In this document: piece by piece, positions 46,997-56,554 of the stretch
Layout: each line of letters begins with the position of its first letter
Numbering within the stretch: position 1 is the stretch's first letter
Assembly: GCF_009707485.1 (NCBI RefSeq)
Contig: NZ_CP046121.1
Span: forward strand, 1,612,001-1,676,000
Direction: 5' to 3'
DNA from: Nostocoides sp. HKS02
GTDB taxonomy: Bacteria; Actinomycetota; Actinomycetes; Actinomycetales; Dermatophilaceae
DNA length: 64,000 nt
Program-made: the position numbers and the translations under genes
The notes under the pieces: model-generated
The model's input: the letters and a program-made list of their open reading frames with translations, nothing else
What the model was told of the DNA's origin: nothing
The model's database searches: none

Positions 46997-48175
46997 ATGG
47001 AAGGCGCCCGCAGGAGCACCCCCGCCACCCCCAGCCCCAGGCCCAGCCACAGCACCGAGATCGAGAACCTCACCGACCTCGACGCCGCGCTCGCGTCCGG
47101 GGAGCCGCTCACCGGGCTGCGCCTCCAGGACCTCGACCTCACGGCATACGAGGCAGCGCTGCTGGCACGCACCGACGTCGAGGGCCTGGTGGTCCTCGGC
47201 GGCCGGCTCTCGCCCGCGCTCGACGCGCACCTGCGGGCCCATCGAGCGCTGATCTTCCCTACCGACCCCGCTGCGCCCGTGGACCCCTACCGCGCGACCC
47301 TCTACTCGCCGCAGGAGCTGTATGCCGGCCTCGCCGACCACGGCTACGAGGCGACGCCGGACTACCTCGCCTACCAGTGGATGCTCGACGCCGCCGTCCA
47401 CCGCGATGCCTTCGTCACGCTCCTGCGCGCCATCCACGACGACTCCATCACCGACGCCCTGGACGAGTTCACTGGCGGCCGCCCCGTGGTCGGCGTCATG
47501 GGCGGCCACCAGCTCGCCCGGGGCACCAGCTCGTATGCCGCGGCGGCTCGCCTCGGGCGGGCGCTCGCAGACGCGGGGCTGGTGGTGGCGACCGGCGGTG
47601 GCCCGGGCGCCATGGAGGCCGCGAACCTGGGGGCGTTCGTCGCGGACCTGCCTGCCCTCGAGGCAGCCCTCGAGCGCCTGGCCGCAGTGCCGTCGTTCCA
47701 GCCATCGGTGGGTGAGTGGGCGCTGCTGGCGTTCGAGGTCAGGCGCGAGGTGGTGTCCGGCGCGAGCAGCGACCAGTCGCGCAGCCTCGGCATCCCGACG
47801 TGGTTCTACGGCCACGAGCCGCCCAACGTGTTCTGCGGCGGCATCGGCAAGTACTTCTCCAACGCGATCCGCGAGGACGGCCTGCTCGCCAGGTCGACGG
47901 CCGGCCTGGTCGTCCTCGAGGGAGCGGCGGGCACGGTGCAGGAGATCTTCCAGGCCGTCACCCCGCTGTTCTACGCCGCGCCCGGGGCCGAGCTCGCCCC
48001 GCTGGTCCTCGTCGGCCAGGAGTACTGGACCGACACGCTGCCGGTCTGGCCTGCGGTGCGCGCCCTCGGTCAGGAACGCGGTCTGGGCACGGTCCTGCAC
48101 CTGGTCGACACCATCGAGGAGGCGGCAGCGATCCTCACCGACCACCGGGCTGGGGCCACTCGTGCGCCTCGGTGA
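46997..48175 (+). CDS. LOG-family Rossmann-fold protein
   Basis: A 392-residue protein with a LOG (lysine decarboxylase-like) domain: VVGVMGGHQLARGTSSYAAA, VATGGGPGAMEAANLGAFVA. The usual catalytic PGGxGTxxE is replaced by EGAAGTVQE, keeping the GT and the Glu. The first 130 residues are an additional domain with no assignment (GLRLQDLDLTAYEAALLART). LOG proteins are nucleotide-5'-monophosphate phosphoribohydrolases; activity here is doubtful. Confidence 0.78.
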   Translation: MEGARRSTPATPSPRPSHSTEIENLTDLDAALASGEPLTGLRLQDLDLTAYEAALLARTDVEGLVVLGGRLSPALDAHLRAHRALIFPTDPAAPVDPYRATLYSPQELYAGLADHGYEATPDYLAYQWMLDAAVHRDAFVTLLRAIHDDSITDALDEFTGGRPVVGVMGGHQLARGTSSYAAAARLGRALADAGLVVATGGGPGAMEAANLGAFVADLPALEAALERLAAVPSFQPSVGEWALLAFEVRREVVSGASSDQSRSLGIPTWFYGHEPPNVFCGGIGKYFSNAIREDGLLARSTAGLVVLEGAAGTVQEIFQAVTPLFYAAPGAELAPLVLVGQEYWTDTLPVWPAVRALGQERGLGTVLHLVDTIEEAAAILTDHRAGATRAPR

Positions 48176-48680
48176 CCTCGCGAGGTCGTCGTTCACCTAC
48201 GAGCCGCGCGGCCACACGCTCGACGGACCGCTTCCCGACGGGTTCCACCACCTGCAGGTCGAGCGCCGGCTGGGCAGCGGCGACGAGGTCTACGCCCAGG
48301 CGGCAGAGGCGTTGATGACCTATGCGCCGCAACGCGGCATCGGGCTGCGGCCGATCGCCACGGCGCCGCGCGCCGCGGTGGGAGTCGACCTGCTCAGCCG
48401 CCTCGGCGTGGCGCCCGTCCCCTGCCGCGTCGTCTGGGTCGTCGAGGAGTCCCACCGCACGGGCTTTGGCTACGGCACGCTCGAGGGCCACGTCGAGAGC
48501 GGCGAGGAGGGCTTCCTCATCGAGCGCCGCGGCGACGACGTGTATGCCGTGGTGCGGGCCTACAGCCGCCCCGCCTGGCGGGTAGCGCGCCTCGCCGGAC
48601 CCCTGCTCTGGGTGGGCCAGCAGGTGGCGGCGCAGGGCTACCTGCGAGCCCTGCAGCGGGCCGCGCGCCGTCGCGCGTGA
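48162..48680 (+). CDS. DUF1990 family protein
   Basis: A 172-residue protein from the GTG at 48162, which overlaps the LOG gene end by 14 bases. SSFTYEPRGHTLDGPLPDGF, then HLQVERRLGSGDEVYAQAAE, RVVWVVEESHRTGFGYGTLE and FLIERRGDDVYAVVRAYSRP are DUF1990 features (a steroidogenic-acute-regulatory-like lipid-binding fold is suspected for the family). Function unknown. Confidence 0.78.
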   Translation: MRLGDLARSSFTYEPRGHTLDGPLPDGFHHLQVERRLGSGDEVYAQAAEALMTYAPQRGIGLRPIATAPRAAVGVDLLSRLGVAPVPCRVVWVVEESHRTGFGYGTLEGHVESGEEGFLIERRGDDVYAVVRAYSRPAWRVARLAGPLLWVGQQVAAQGYLRALQRAARRRA

Positions 48681-48690
48681 GACCGGCTGC

Positions 48691-49551
48691 TCAGTCGAAC
48701 ACGATCGTGCGTCGGCCGCGCAGGACCACGCGGTGCTCGGCGTGCCAACGCAGGGCCCGGGCGAACGCCATCGCCTCGAGCTCCTGCCCCACGGCGGCCA
48801 GCTCGGCCGGGCTCATCCGGTGGTCGACCCGCCGGAAGTCCTGCTCGATGATCGGCCCCTCGTCGAGGTCCGCCGTGACGTAGTGGGCCGTCGCGCCGAT
48901 CACCTTGACCCCCCGGTCGTGCGCCTGGGTGTAGGGCTTGGCGCCCTTGAAGCTCGGCAGCAGTGAGTGGTGGATGTTGATGATGCGACCGGGGAAGTCG
49001 GCGCACAGGTCCGCGGACAGCACCTGCATGTATCGGGCCAGCGCAATGGTGTCGGCGTCGTAGTCCGCCACCAGCCGCCGCAGCTGCGCCTCGGCATCCG
49101 GCTTGGTCTCACGGGTCACCGGGAGGTGGTGGAAGGGCACGCCGTGCCACTGCGCGAGGTCCCGGAAGTCCTCGTGGTTGGACACGATGGCCGGGACCTG
49201 GACCGGCAACGTCCCAGCCCGGACCCGGAAGAGCAGGTCGTTGAGGCAGTGGCCCTGCTGGCTCACCATGACGAGGACTCGGCGGCGCTGCGAGAGGTCG
49301 TGCGCGGCATACGTCATCGCGAACCGGGCGACCACGCCCGCCATGGCGACGTCCAGACCTGACACGGGCAGCGGGTCGCCCTCGCGCGCCACGTGCATGC
49401 GCAGGTGGAACTCGCCGGAGGTGACGTCGGCGAACTGCTGGCTGTCGAGGATGGTCATCGACAGGTCCAGCATCACCCCAGAGACGGCGTGCACGATGCC
49501 GCGCCGGTCGGGGCACGACACGGTGAGGACGAACTCGCGACCGGGCTCCAT
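48691..49551 (-). CDS. purU: Formyltetrahydrofolate deformylase
   Basis: A 286-residue enzyme freeing formate from 10-formyl-tetrahydrofolate, balancing one-carbon pools and supplying formate for purine synthesis. An ACT domain is N-terminal (LTVSCPDRRGIVHAVSGVML). The catalytic part has VLVMVSQQGHCLNDLLFRVR, IINIHHSLLPSFKGAKPY and GATAHYVTADLDEGPIIEQD. ATG at 49551 is chosen; a GTG at 49575 would add 8 residues. Confidence 0.95.
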   Translation of the reverse strand: MEPGREFVLTVSCPDRRGIVHAVSGVMLDLSMTILDSQQFADVTSGEFHLRMHVAREGDPLPVSGLDVAMAGVVARFAMTYAAHDLSQRRRVLVMVSQQGHCLNDLLFRVRAGTLPVQVPAIVSNHEDFRDLAQWHGVPFHHLPVTRETKPDAEAQLRRLVADYDADTIALARYMQVLSADLCADFPGRIINIHHSLLPSFKGAKPYTQAHDRGVKVIGATAHYVTADLDEGPIIEQDFRRVDHRMSPAELAAVGQELEAMAFARALRWHAEHRVVLRGRRTIVFD

Positions 49552-49584
49552 GGGCGACGGCAGGGCGGGCGGCACTCGCCCAGC

Positions 49585-50787
49585 CTAGGGTCGGGTCACC
49601 ATGACGATGCCGAGGCACATCTCGTCGGTCGTCCCCTCGCCCCAGACGACGTAGCGCTCCGGCTGCCCGGCGAAGGCTGGGAGGCGGTCGCGCAGGCTCT
49701 GGTCGTGGGTGCACGAGACGGTGAGCGTGTCGCCGGGCACGACGTGGATACCGGGCTCGATCGGGGTGGCGCCCTGGTCGTCGAAGTTCCACACCGGGAT
49801 GTCGAGGATGACCCGCAGGTCGGCCTTGCCGCGGTTGAGCGTGATGGTGAGGCTTCGACCGAGCAGGTGCATGTGGCCGGCCACCGCACGGATCGTGGAC
49901 GCCTGGGTCACCGTGCGCGTGCAGCCCTGCGTGGGGCCGATGGGGTTGCCCGGGCACAGGAGGTGGAGACCGTCGCCGATCCGCCCGGTCGCGGGGCCGA
50001 ACCGCTGCACCACGTCGGCCATGGCGGCGTTGCGGTCACAGAGGGGGCCGGTCTTGCCGGGGCGGCACGGCAGCTCCACCGGCGCCGGGATGAGCACCGT
50101 CTGGAGGACCTTGCGAGACCCGTCGTCGGCCGCGACACGCAGTCGGGCGGCGCTGCGGTCGGGCGCGTGGCCGGCGAGCAGGTTGTAGTGGACCTGCATG
50201 ATGATCCGCGACCCGGGAGCGAGCGGCATACCCAGATCGGGCGACAGCACCCGCTCGCCGCCACCGGGCGCCCAGGCACCGAGCCAGGGCGCGTTGTTGA
50301 GCCCGGCTCCCTGGCTCTCGACCCCGGTGCCGCCGAAACAGGTCCAGCCCTGGCCCGGCTGCTGCGCGTCCAGCCGCTGGGCTACCGCCACCTGGCCGGG
50401 GGGCACCCGGAAGAGGATCACGTGGTGCACCTCGGCGGGCGTACCCGGCAGCACGTTGAGCCCGGTCACGACCGTGCGCGTGCTGAGGTGGGGGTCCAGC
50501 AGGAAGCACCGGTAGTCGTCGGTGCCGGGCGCAGTCGGCGCGGCGGGGGTGTATGCCGCGGGCATGCGGAGCGTGACGAACCGCTCCCCCCTGCGCAGCG
50601 GAGAGTCCGGCGGCTCGTGGGCCGAGCGGGCCGAGGCGGCCGAGGCTGCGGAGGATCCGGCGGCTGGCGCTGCTGACGACGCCTGCGCACCGGGCTGGTG
50701 ACCCGTGGCCGTCGATGGTGCGCACGCAGCGCAGGCCGCCACGAGGAGCGCAGCCAGCGCGGCGACGGGGGCTCCGCGGTACCTCAC
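49585..50787 (-). CDS. Secreted copper type II monooxygenase-like protein (PHM/DBH fold)
   Basis: A 400-residue lipoprotein-like secreted protein (AALAALLVAACAAC signal with Cys). After an Ala/Ser-rich spacer come two PHM-type beta domains. All six copper ligands known from peptidylglycine monooxygenase can be placed: the HH of AEVHHVILFR and the His of IIMQVHYNLL for one site; the HMH of VAGHMHLLG and the Met of TTDEMCLG for the other. A copper- and ascorbate-like-reductant-dependent hydroxylase acting outside the cell is plausible. The substrate is unknown. GTG start. Confidence 0.82.
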   Translation of the reverse strand: MRYRGAPVAALAALLVAACAACAPSTATGHQPGAQASSAAPAAGSSAASAASARSAHEPPDSPLRRGERFVTLRMPAAYTPAAPTAPGTDDYRCFLLDPHLSTRTVVTGLNVLPGTPAEVHHVILFRVPPGQVAVAQRLDAQQPGQGWTCFGGTGVESQGAGLNNAPWLGAWAPGGGERVLSPDLGMPLAPGSRIIMQVHYNLLAGHAPDRSAARLRVAADDGSRKVLQTVLIPAPVELPCRPGKTGPLCDRNAAMADVVQRFGPATGRIGDGLHLLCPGNPIGPTQGCTRTVTQASTIRAVAGHMHLLGRSLTITLNRGKADLRVILDIPVWNFDDQGATPIEPGIHVVPGDTLTVSCTHDQSLRDRLPAFAGQPERYVVWGEGTTDEMCLGIVMVTRP

Positions 50788-50806
50788 CGCTTGAGTCTAG
50801 GCAGGC

Positions 50807-51973
50807 TCAGGCAGTGGCGGCAGCGAGTTGACCGCACGCACCGTCGATGTCCTGTCCGCGGGTGTCGCGGATGGTCGTCGGGATGCCGTGGGCCCGCAGC
50901 CGCTCGACGAACTGCTGCTCGACCCCACGCCGCGAGGCGGTCCACTTCGAGCCGGGCGTCGGGTTGAGCGGGATCGGGTTGACGTGCACCCAGCCCCGAC
51001 CCCGGGCGACGAGCTTCTCGCCGAGCAGGTCGGCCCGCCAGGCATGGTCGTTGATGTCGCGGATGAGGGCGTACTCGATGCTGACGCGGCGGCCGGTCGT
51101 CTCGTAGTACCGGTAGGCCGCATCGAGCGCTTCGTCGACCTTCCACCGGGTGTTGATCGGCACCAGCTCGTTGCGCAGCTCGTCGTCGGGGGCGTGCAGC
51201 GACAGGGCCAGCGTCACCGGGATGCCCTCGCCGGCGAGCTTGTCGATGGCGGGCACGAGTCCGACCGTCGACATGGTGATGCCGCGCGCCGACATGCCGA
51301 GCCCGTCCGGCGTGGGGTCGGTGAGCCGGCGGATCGCTCCGATGGCCGCCTTGTAGTTGGCCAGGGCCTCTCCCATGCCCATGAAGACGACGTTGGAGAC
51401 GCGCAGCGGCGCCTCGCGGTCCTCCTCGCCGCCGCCGGCAAGCTCGCCGCGCCGCAGCAGGCGGGCGGCCGAGACGACCTGCTCGACGATCTCGGCCGTC
51501 GACATGTTGCGGGTGAGGCCCGCCTGGCCGGTGGCGCAGAACGGGCAGTTCATGCCGCACCCGGCCTGGCTCGAGATGCAGATGGTGACGCGCTTGGGGT
51601 ACCGCATGAGCACCGACTCGACGATGGCCCCGTCGTGCAGCCGCCAGGCCGACTTGATGGTCGCGCCGTCGTCCGCGGTCCGCTGCACCAGCGGCGTCAG
51701 CAGGGTGGGGAGCAGGTCGGCCACCAGCTCGTCCCGGACTGCCTTGGGCAGGTCGGTCATGTCGTCGGCCGAGTCCACCAGCCGCTCGAAGTAGTGGGTC
51801 GACAGCTGCTTGGCGCGAAACCCCTTGTGTCCCAACGCCTCCACAGCGTCCTTGCGCTCGGCGGGCGACAGATCGGCGAGGTGGCGGGGGGGTTTGCCGC
51901 GTCGGGGCGCCGCGAAGGTCAGCTGCCCGGGCTCGGGGCGGTCGGTCGTGGGCTCGGGGAGGTCGGTGGTCAT
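50807..51973 (-). CDS. rlmN: Dual-specificity 23S rRNA/tRNA methyltransferase RlmN
   Basis: A 388-residue radical-SAM enzyme making 2-methyladenosine in 23S rRNA and tRNAs. Cluster Cys: [20 protein letters not shown]. Further marks are [19 protein letters not shown]-type [30 protein letters not shown], and the C-terminal Cys ([10 protein letters not shown]) used as methyl carrier. It ends the housekeeping block from rpsB. Confidence 0.96.
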   Translation of the reverse strand: MTTDLPEPTTDRPEPGQLTFAAPRRGKPPRHLADLSPAERKDAVEALGHKGFRAKQLSTHYFERLVDSADDMTDLPKAVRDELVADLLPTLLTPLVQRTADDGATIKSAWRLHDGAIVESVLMRYPKRVTICISSQAGCGMNCPFCATGQAGLTRNMSTAEIVEQVVSAARLLRRGELAGGGEEDREAPLRVSNVVFMGMGEALANYKAAIGAIRRLTDPTPDGLGMSARGITMSTVGLVPAIDKLAGEGIPVTLALSLHAPDDELRNELVPINTRWKVDEALDAAYRYYETTGRRVSIEYALIRDINDHAWRADLLGEKLVARGRGWVHVNPIPLNPTPGSKWTASRRGVEQQFVERLRAHGIPTTIRDTRGQDIDGACGQLAAATA

Positions 51974-52011
51974 GGTGGACCCAGTCTCTCAGGTGCGGTC
52001 CCGCGGGCCCA

Positions 52012-52042
52012 ACCACGCGGCATACGGGTATGCCGCGCGTGG
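52012..52042. terminator. Hairpin built from an inverted pair of the GTATGCCG motif
   Basis: CGGCATAC at 52018-52025 and GTATGCCG at 52028-52035 form an 8-bp stem with a 2-base spacer; ACCACG and CGTGGT extend the stem past a small bulge. It lies in the 89 bases between cdsA and rlmN. It probably works as a terminator or an RNA-processing site. Confidence 0.65.
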
Positions 52043-52062
52043 TCGGCGGGTGGTGAGCGCGG

Positions 52063-52965
52063 TCAGCGCGCAGGGGCGACCGCGGCGAGCAGCGCCCACG
52101 CGATCGGCGCCACGAGGACCAGGGAGTCGAGCCGGTCCATCACCCCGCCGTGACCGGGCAGGATCGTGCTCATGTCCTTGATGCCGAGATCGCGCTTCAC
52201 CGTCGACTCGGTGAGATCGCCCACCGTCGCCGCGACGGCGACACAGGCGCCCAGCAGCGCGCCGCCCCACCAGGGGCCGTGCAGCATGAGCGGCACCGTG
52301 ATGGCTCCCCCGCCGACACAGGCGAGGACCGACCCGGCGAACCCCTCCCAGGACTTCTTGGGGCTCACCGAGGGGGCCATGGGATGCCGCCCGAACAGAA
52401 CGCCCAACGCGTAGCCACCGACGTCGCTGAGGACGGTGACGATCAGGAAGACCAGGATCCGCGCCCGACCATCGGAGGCCGCGAGCATCAACGCGGCGAA
52501 GCCGGCGAGAAAGGACGGATAGACCGCGACGAAGAACCCGCCGGCCATGTCACGGACGGCGTCGAGCACCCCGTCGGCCACTCGCCACAACAGGATGCCG
52601 ACGCAGGTGAGGCCGAGCGTGACGATGAGGGCCTGTCCACCGCCGACGTAGGCGGACAGGATCATGCTCACGCTGCCGACCAGGCTCGGGACCAGCGGGA
52701 CGTGGATGGAGACCTGACCGAGGGCGCGTCGCAGCTCCCAGACCCCCACCCCGATGGCCGCGACGATGATGACGAGCATCAGCTCCTTGCGGACCACCAG
52801 CGAGCCGATGATGACGATGCCCAGACCCACCCCGACGCCGATCGCCGCCGGCAGGTTGCGTCCGGCCCGGGAGGCGCTCGTGGCGGCCCGGGGCGACGGC
52901 GAACCGCCGCCGGAAGGCTCGCGACGGGCCTCCCTGCGGGCGCTGCGGGACTGGGGGATGTTCAT
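52063..52965 (-). CDS. cdsA: Phosphatidate cytidylyltransferase
   Basis: A 300-residue membrane enzyme making CDP-diacylglycerol for phospholipid synthesis. It has about eight helices, and the family signature near the end: KRDLGIKDMSTILPGHGGVM followed by DRLDSL with the metal-binding Asp. PKKSWEGFAGSVLACV and SDVGGYALGVLFGRHPMAP precede it. ATG at 52965 follows frr by 25 bases. Confidence 0.95.
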   Translation of the reverse strand: MNIPQSRSARREARREPSGGGSPSPRAATSASRAGRNLPAAIGVGVGLGIVIIGSLVVRKELMLVIIVAAIGVGVWELRRALGQVSIHVPLVPSLVGSVSMILSAYVGGGQALIVTLGLTCVGILLWRVADGVLDAVRDMAGGFFVAVYPSFLAGFAALMLAASDGRARILVFLIVTVLSDVGGYALGVLFGRHPMAPSVSPKKSWEGFAGSVLACVGGGAITVPLMLHGPWWGGALLGACVAVAATVGDLTESTVKRDLGIKDMSTILPGHGGVMDRLDSLVLVAPIAWALLAAVAPAR

Positions 52966-52990
52966 CGTGAGGCGGTCCTGGAGCGGCCGG

Positions 52991-53548
52991 TCAGACCTCC
53001 AGCAGCTCGGATTCCTTGCCCCTGAGCAGCTCGTCGACCGAGTCGACGTACTTCTTGGTCGTGGCGTCGAGCTCCTTCTCGGCCCGGTTGCCCTCGTCCT
53101 CGCCGACCTCGCCGTCCTTGACCAGACGGTCGAGCTCGTCCTTGGCCTTGCGCCGGACGTTGCGGATCGCGACCTTGGCATCCTCGCCCTTGTGGCGGGC
53201 CAGCTTGATGTAGTCCCGGCGACGCTCCTCGGTGAGCTGGGGCAGCACGCAACGGATGACGTTGCCGTCGTTGCTGGGGTTCACGCCGAGGTCGGAGTCG
53301 CGCAGGGTCTTCTCGATCTCGTGCATGGCCGACTTGTCGAACGGGCTGATGAGGATGGTCCGGGCCTCGGGGGTCTGGAATGACGCCAGCTGCTGCAGCG
53401 GGGTCGGCGCGCCGTAGTAGCTCACCATGAGCTTGTTGAACATGGCAGGAGTGGCCCGGCCGGTGCGGATGCCCGCGAAGTCCTCCTTGGCGACCTCGAC
53501 CGCCTTCTCCATCTTCTCCTCGGCCTCGAGGATGGTCTCTTCAATCAT
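52991..53548 (-). CDS. frr: Ribosome recycling factor
   Basis: A 185-residue factor that splits post-termination ribosomes with [23 protein letters not shown] and [20 protein letters not shown] begin domain [22 protein letters not shown] is the classic helix. ATG at 53548 has AAGGAG about 7 bases upstream and gives the normal length. Confidence 0.97.
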   Translation of the reverse strand: MIEETILEAEEKMEKAVEVAKEDFAGIRTGRATPAMFNKLMVSYYGAPTPLQQLASFQTPEARTILISPFDKSAMHEIEKTLRDSDLGVNPSNDGNVIRCVLPQLTEERRRDYIKLARHKGEDAKVAIRNVRRKAKDELDRLVKDGEVGEDEGNRAEKELDATTKKYVDSVDELLRGKESELLEV

Positions 53549-53660
53549 GTGAGGCTCCTTCTGCAAACGATCGGCGATCCGAGGGTCAGCTGGCGGTCAG
53601 TGTGGCCGTAGTGTGGCGGTCGGTGCGGCAGTCCGTGGGGCGGCCGGCGGCGCACGGCGC

Positions 53661-54413
53661 TCACCCGGGGGTGACCAGCGTGCCGATCCTCTCACCACGC
53701 AGCGCCTTGACGACGTTGCCTTCGCCCTCCATGCCGAAGACGACCATGGGGAGCTTGTTGTCCATGCACAGGCTGAAGGCGGCGGCGTCGACGACCCGAA
53801 GCCCCTGCTGCAGTGCCTCGGCATAGCTGATCTCGTCGAGCTTGCGGGCGTTCGGGTTCGTGCGCGGGTCGGAGTCGTAGACGCCGTCCACGCCGTTCTT
53901 GCTCATGAGCACGGCGTCGCACTTGATCTCGAGGGCCCGCTGGGCCGACACCGTGTCGGTGGAGAAGAACGGCATCCCGGCGCCGGCGCCGAAGATGACG
54001 ACGCGGCCCTTCTCCAGGTGCCGGATCGCCCGCCGCGGGATGTAGGGCTCGGCGACCTGGCCCATGGCGATGGCGGTCTGCACGCGGGTCTCGATGCCTT
54101 CCTTCTCCAGGAAGTCCTGCAGGGCCAGGCAGTTCATGACGGTGCCGAGCATGCCCATGTAGTCGGCGCGCGTGCGGTCCATGCCCTGCTGCTGGAGCTC
54201 GGCACCGCGGAAGAAGTTGCCGCCACCGATGACGACGGCGACCTGGATGCCCTCGCGCACGGACGCAGCGATCTGGCGGGCGATCTGGCGCACGACATCG
54301 GGAGCCAGCCCGACCTTGCCACCGCCGAACACCTCACCGGAGAGCTTGAGCAGCACCCGACGGCGGGGGCTGAAGGTCTGGGCATCGGGGGTCTGCTCGG
54401 GGGCAGCGGTCAC
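53661..54413 (-). CDS. pyrH: UMP kinase
   Basis: A 250-residue amino-acid-kinase-fold enzyme phosphorylating [58 protein letters not shown] and [20 protein letters not shown] are characteristic. GTG at 54413 is preferred (AGGAGG 7 bases upstream). The 112-base spacer before frr shows no gene. Confidence 0.96.
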   Translation of the reverse strand: MTAAPEQTPDAQTFSPRRRVLLKLSGEVFGGGKVGLAPDVVRQIARQIAASVREGIQVAVVIGGGNFFRGAELQQQGMDRTRADYMGMLGTVMNCLALQDFLEKEGIETRVQTAIAMGQVAEPYIPRRAIRHLEKGRVVIFGAGAGMPFFSTDTVSAQRALEIKCDAVLMSKNGVDGVYDSDPRTNPNARKLDEISYAEALQQGLRVVDAAAFSLCMDNKLPMVVFGMEGEGNVVKALRGERIGTLVTPG

Positions 54414-54519
54414 GAGAGATCCTCCTGAGGGCGGGGCGGTCACCCGATCTTTCCACACTCAGCCGTCGGACCATCGATGGGTCGTGGCAGGGTGGGCCTC
54501 GATCCAGCGAAGGAGACAC

Positions 54520-56484
54520 ATGATGAGGTCCGGCATCCTCCCCGGTCACCGCGACGACGCGGTGCGCCCCCAAGACGACCTGTTCAGCCACGCCAACGGC
54601 ACGTGGGTGCGCGAGACGCAGATCCCGGCTGACCGGGGGCGCTACGGCACCTTCGACATCCTGCGCGAGCAGTCCGACGAGCGCGTCCGGGGCCTCATCG
54701 AGCAGGCCGCGGCCGACACCGAGGCCGAACCGGGGTCGCTGACCCGCAAGGTCGGCGACCTCTACCGCGCGTTCATGGACGAGGCCAGGGTCGAGGAGCT
54801 GGGTCGCACGCCGATCGACGCCGACCTCGCCCAGGTCGCGGGCGCCCGCACGGTCGAGGAGCTGTTCGGGCTCGCCGGCCGCCTCCAGCGGCAGGGCTGT
54901 CCCGGCCCGCTGGGCATGGGCGTGGCCCCCGACGCCAAGTCACCCGACCAGTACGTCCTCTACGTCGGCCAGGCCGGTCTCGGCATGCCGGACGAGTCCT
55001 ACTACCGCGAGGAGCGCCACGAGGCGATCCGCGCGGCCTACCTGCCCCATGTGGCGCGCATGCTCGCCCTCGCCGGCATCGGCGAGGGTGCCACCGCCCC
55101 CGGGTCGCCGGCCGCCCGCGTTGTCGCCCTCGAGACCCGCCTCGCGGCCCACCACTGGGACAACGTGGCCACCCGAGACGCCGTGAAAAGCTACAACCCG
55201 TTCACCTGGGCCGAGCTCGAGGCCACCGCGCCGAAGGTGCCGTGGACGGCATACGTCGAGGAGCTGGGCGCCCGAGCGGCTTTCGAGCGGGTCGTCGTCG
55301 GGCAGCCGGACTTCCTCGCGGGGCTCTCCGAGGCGGTCGCCGAGGTTCCGCTCGAGGACTGGCAGGCGTGGCTCGCCTTCCACGTGGTCGAGTCCGCGGC
55401 GCCGCTGCTGAGCGCCGAGTTCGTCGACGCCGAGTTCGACTTCTCCGGGCGGGTCGTGTCGGGCCTCCCGGCCAACCGTGAGCGCTGGAAGCGTGGCGTC
55501 ACCCTCGTCGAGGGCGCCATCGGTGAGGCCGTCGGTCAGCTGTATGCCGCACAGTACTTCCCGCCCGAGGCCAAGGCGCGCATGCTCGAGCTCGTCGCCA
55601 ACCTCGTCGAGGCGTTCCGCCGCTCCTTCGAGGGCTTGGACTGGATGGGTCCGCAGACCCGGGCTCAGGCCTTGGAGAAGCTCGCGTCCTTCACGCCCAA
55701 GGTGGGCTACCCCGACACCTGGCGCGACTACTCCGCCCTGGTCGTCGACGACGACCTCGTCGGCACCGTCCGGCGCGCCAGCGAGTTCGAGCTCGAGCGC
55801 CAGCTCGGCCAGCTCGGTGGGCCCATCGACCGCGACGAGTGGATGATGCTGCCGCAGGCGGTCAACGCCTACTACCACCCGCTGCTCAACGAGATCGTGT
55901 TCCCCGCTGGGATCCTCCAGCCACCGTTCTTCGACCCTGAGGCCGACGACGCGGTCAACTACGGCGGCATCGGGGCCGTGATCGGCCACGAGATCGGGCA
56001 CGGGTTCGACGACCAGGGCTCGCGGTTCGACGCCTCGGGCGCGCTGCGCGACTGGTGGACCGCCGAGGACCGCGCCCGGTTCGACGAGCGCACCCAGGCC
56101 CTCATCGCCCAGTTCAGCGAGCTCTCGCCGCTGGCCGCGCCCGAGGGCAAGGTCAACGGCGCCCTGACCGTTGGCGAGAACATCGGCGACCTCGGCGGGC
56201 TGGCCATCGGGTTCTCCGCCTATCGGATCGCCACCGAGGACCACGACACACCGGTCCTCGAGGGCTTGACCGGCCCGCAGCGGTTCTTCCTGGGCTGGGC
56301 CCAGGTGTGGTCAGGCAAGGCCCGGCCCGAGGAGGCTCGCCGGCTGTTGGCCGTCGACCCGCACTCCCCCACCGAGGTGCGCGCCAACGCGGTCCGCAAC
56401 TGCGACGAGTTCCACGAGGCGTTCGGCGTCCAGGAGGGCGACGGCATGTGGCTCGCGCCCGAGCTGCGGGTCCGCATCTTCTGA
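54520..56484 (+). CDS. M13-family zinc endopeptidase (PepO-like)
   Basis: A 654-residue metalloprotease. Zinc motif GAVIGHEIGHGFDDQGSRFD (HExxH) and the third ligand Glu in TVGENIGDLGGLAIGFSAYR. NAYYHPLLNEIVFPAGILQP is the substrate-strand motif. No signal peptide is present, so it is cytoplasmic. AAGGAG precedes two consecutive ATG codons (54520 and 54523). It interrupts the tsf-pyrH spacing on the opposite strand. Confidence 0.93.
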   Translation: MMRSGILPGHRDDAVRPQDDLFSHANGTWVRETQIPADRGRYGTFDILREQSDERVRGLIEQAAADTEAEPGSLTRKVGDLYRAFMDEARVEELGRTPIDADLAQVAGARTVEELFGLAGRLQRQGCPGPLGMGVAPDAKSPDQYVLYVGQAGLGMPDESYYREERHEAIRAAYLPHVARMLALAGIGEGATAPGSPAARVVALETRLAAHHWDNVATRDAVKSYNPFTWAELEATAPKVPWTAYVEELGARAAFERVVVGQPDFLAGLSEAVAEVPLEDWQAWLAFHVVESAAPLLSAEFVDAEFDFSGRVVSGLPANRERWKRGVTLVEGAIGEAVGQLYAAQYFPPEAKARMLELVANLVEAFRRSFEGLDWMGPQTRAQALEKLASFTPKVGYPDTWRDYSALVVDDDLVGTVRRASEFELERQLGQLGGPIDRDEWMMLPQAVNAYYHPLLNEIVFPAGILQPPFFDPEADDAVNYGGIGAVIGHEIGHGFDDQGSRFDASGALRDWWTAEDRARFDERTQALIAQFSELSPLAAPEGKVNGALTVGENIGDLGGLAIGFSAYRIATEDHDTPVLEGLTGPQRFFLGWAQVWSGKARPEEARRLLAVDPHSPTEVRANAVRNCDEFHEAFGVQEGDGMWLAPELRVRIF

Positions 56485-56500
56485 CCGACCGGTCATGCAG

Positions 56501-56530
56501 GAGGCCCGTCCCCCGAAGGGGACGGGCCTC
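56501..56530. terminator. Bidirectional hairpin terminator between the M13 peptidase and tsf
   Basis: GAGGCCCGTCCCC and GGGGACGGGCCTC pair over 13 bases around a CGAA tetraloop. It lies in the 70 bases between the converging genes. Confidence 0.85.
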
Positions 56531-56554
56531 GCCTGCTGGCTGGCGGGTTGGGCG

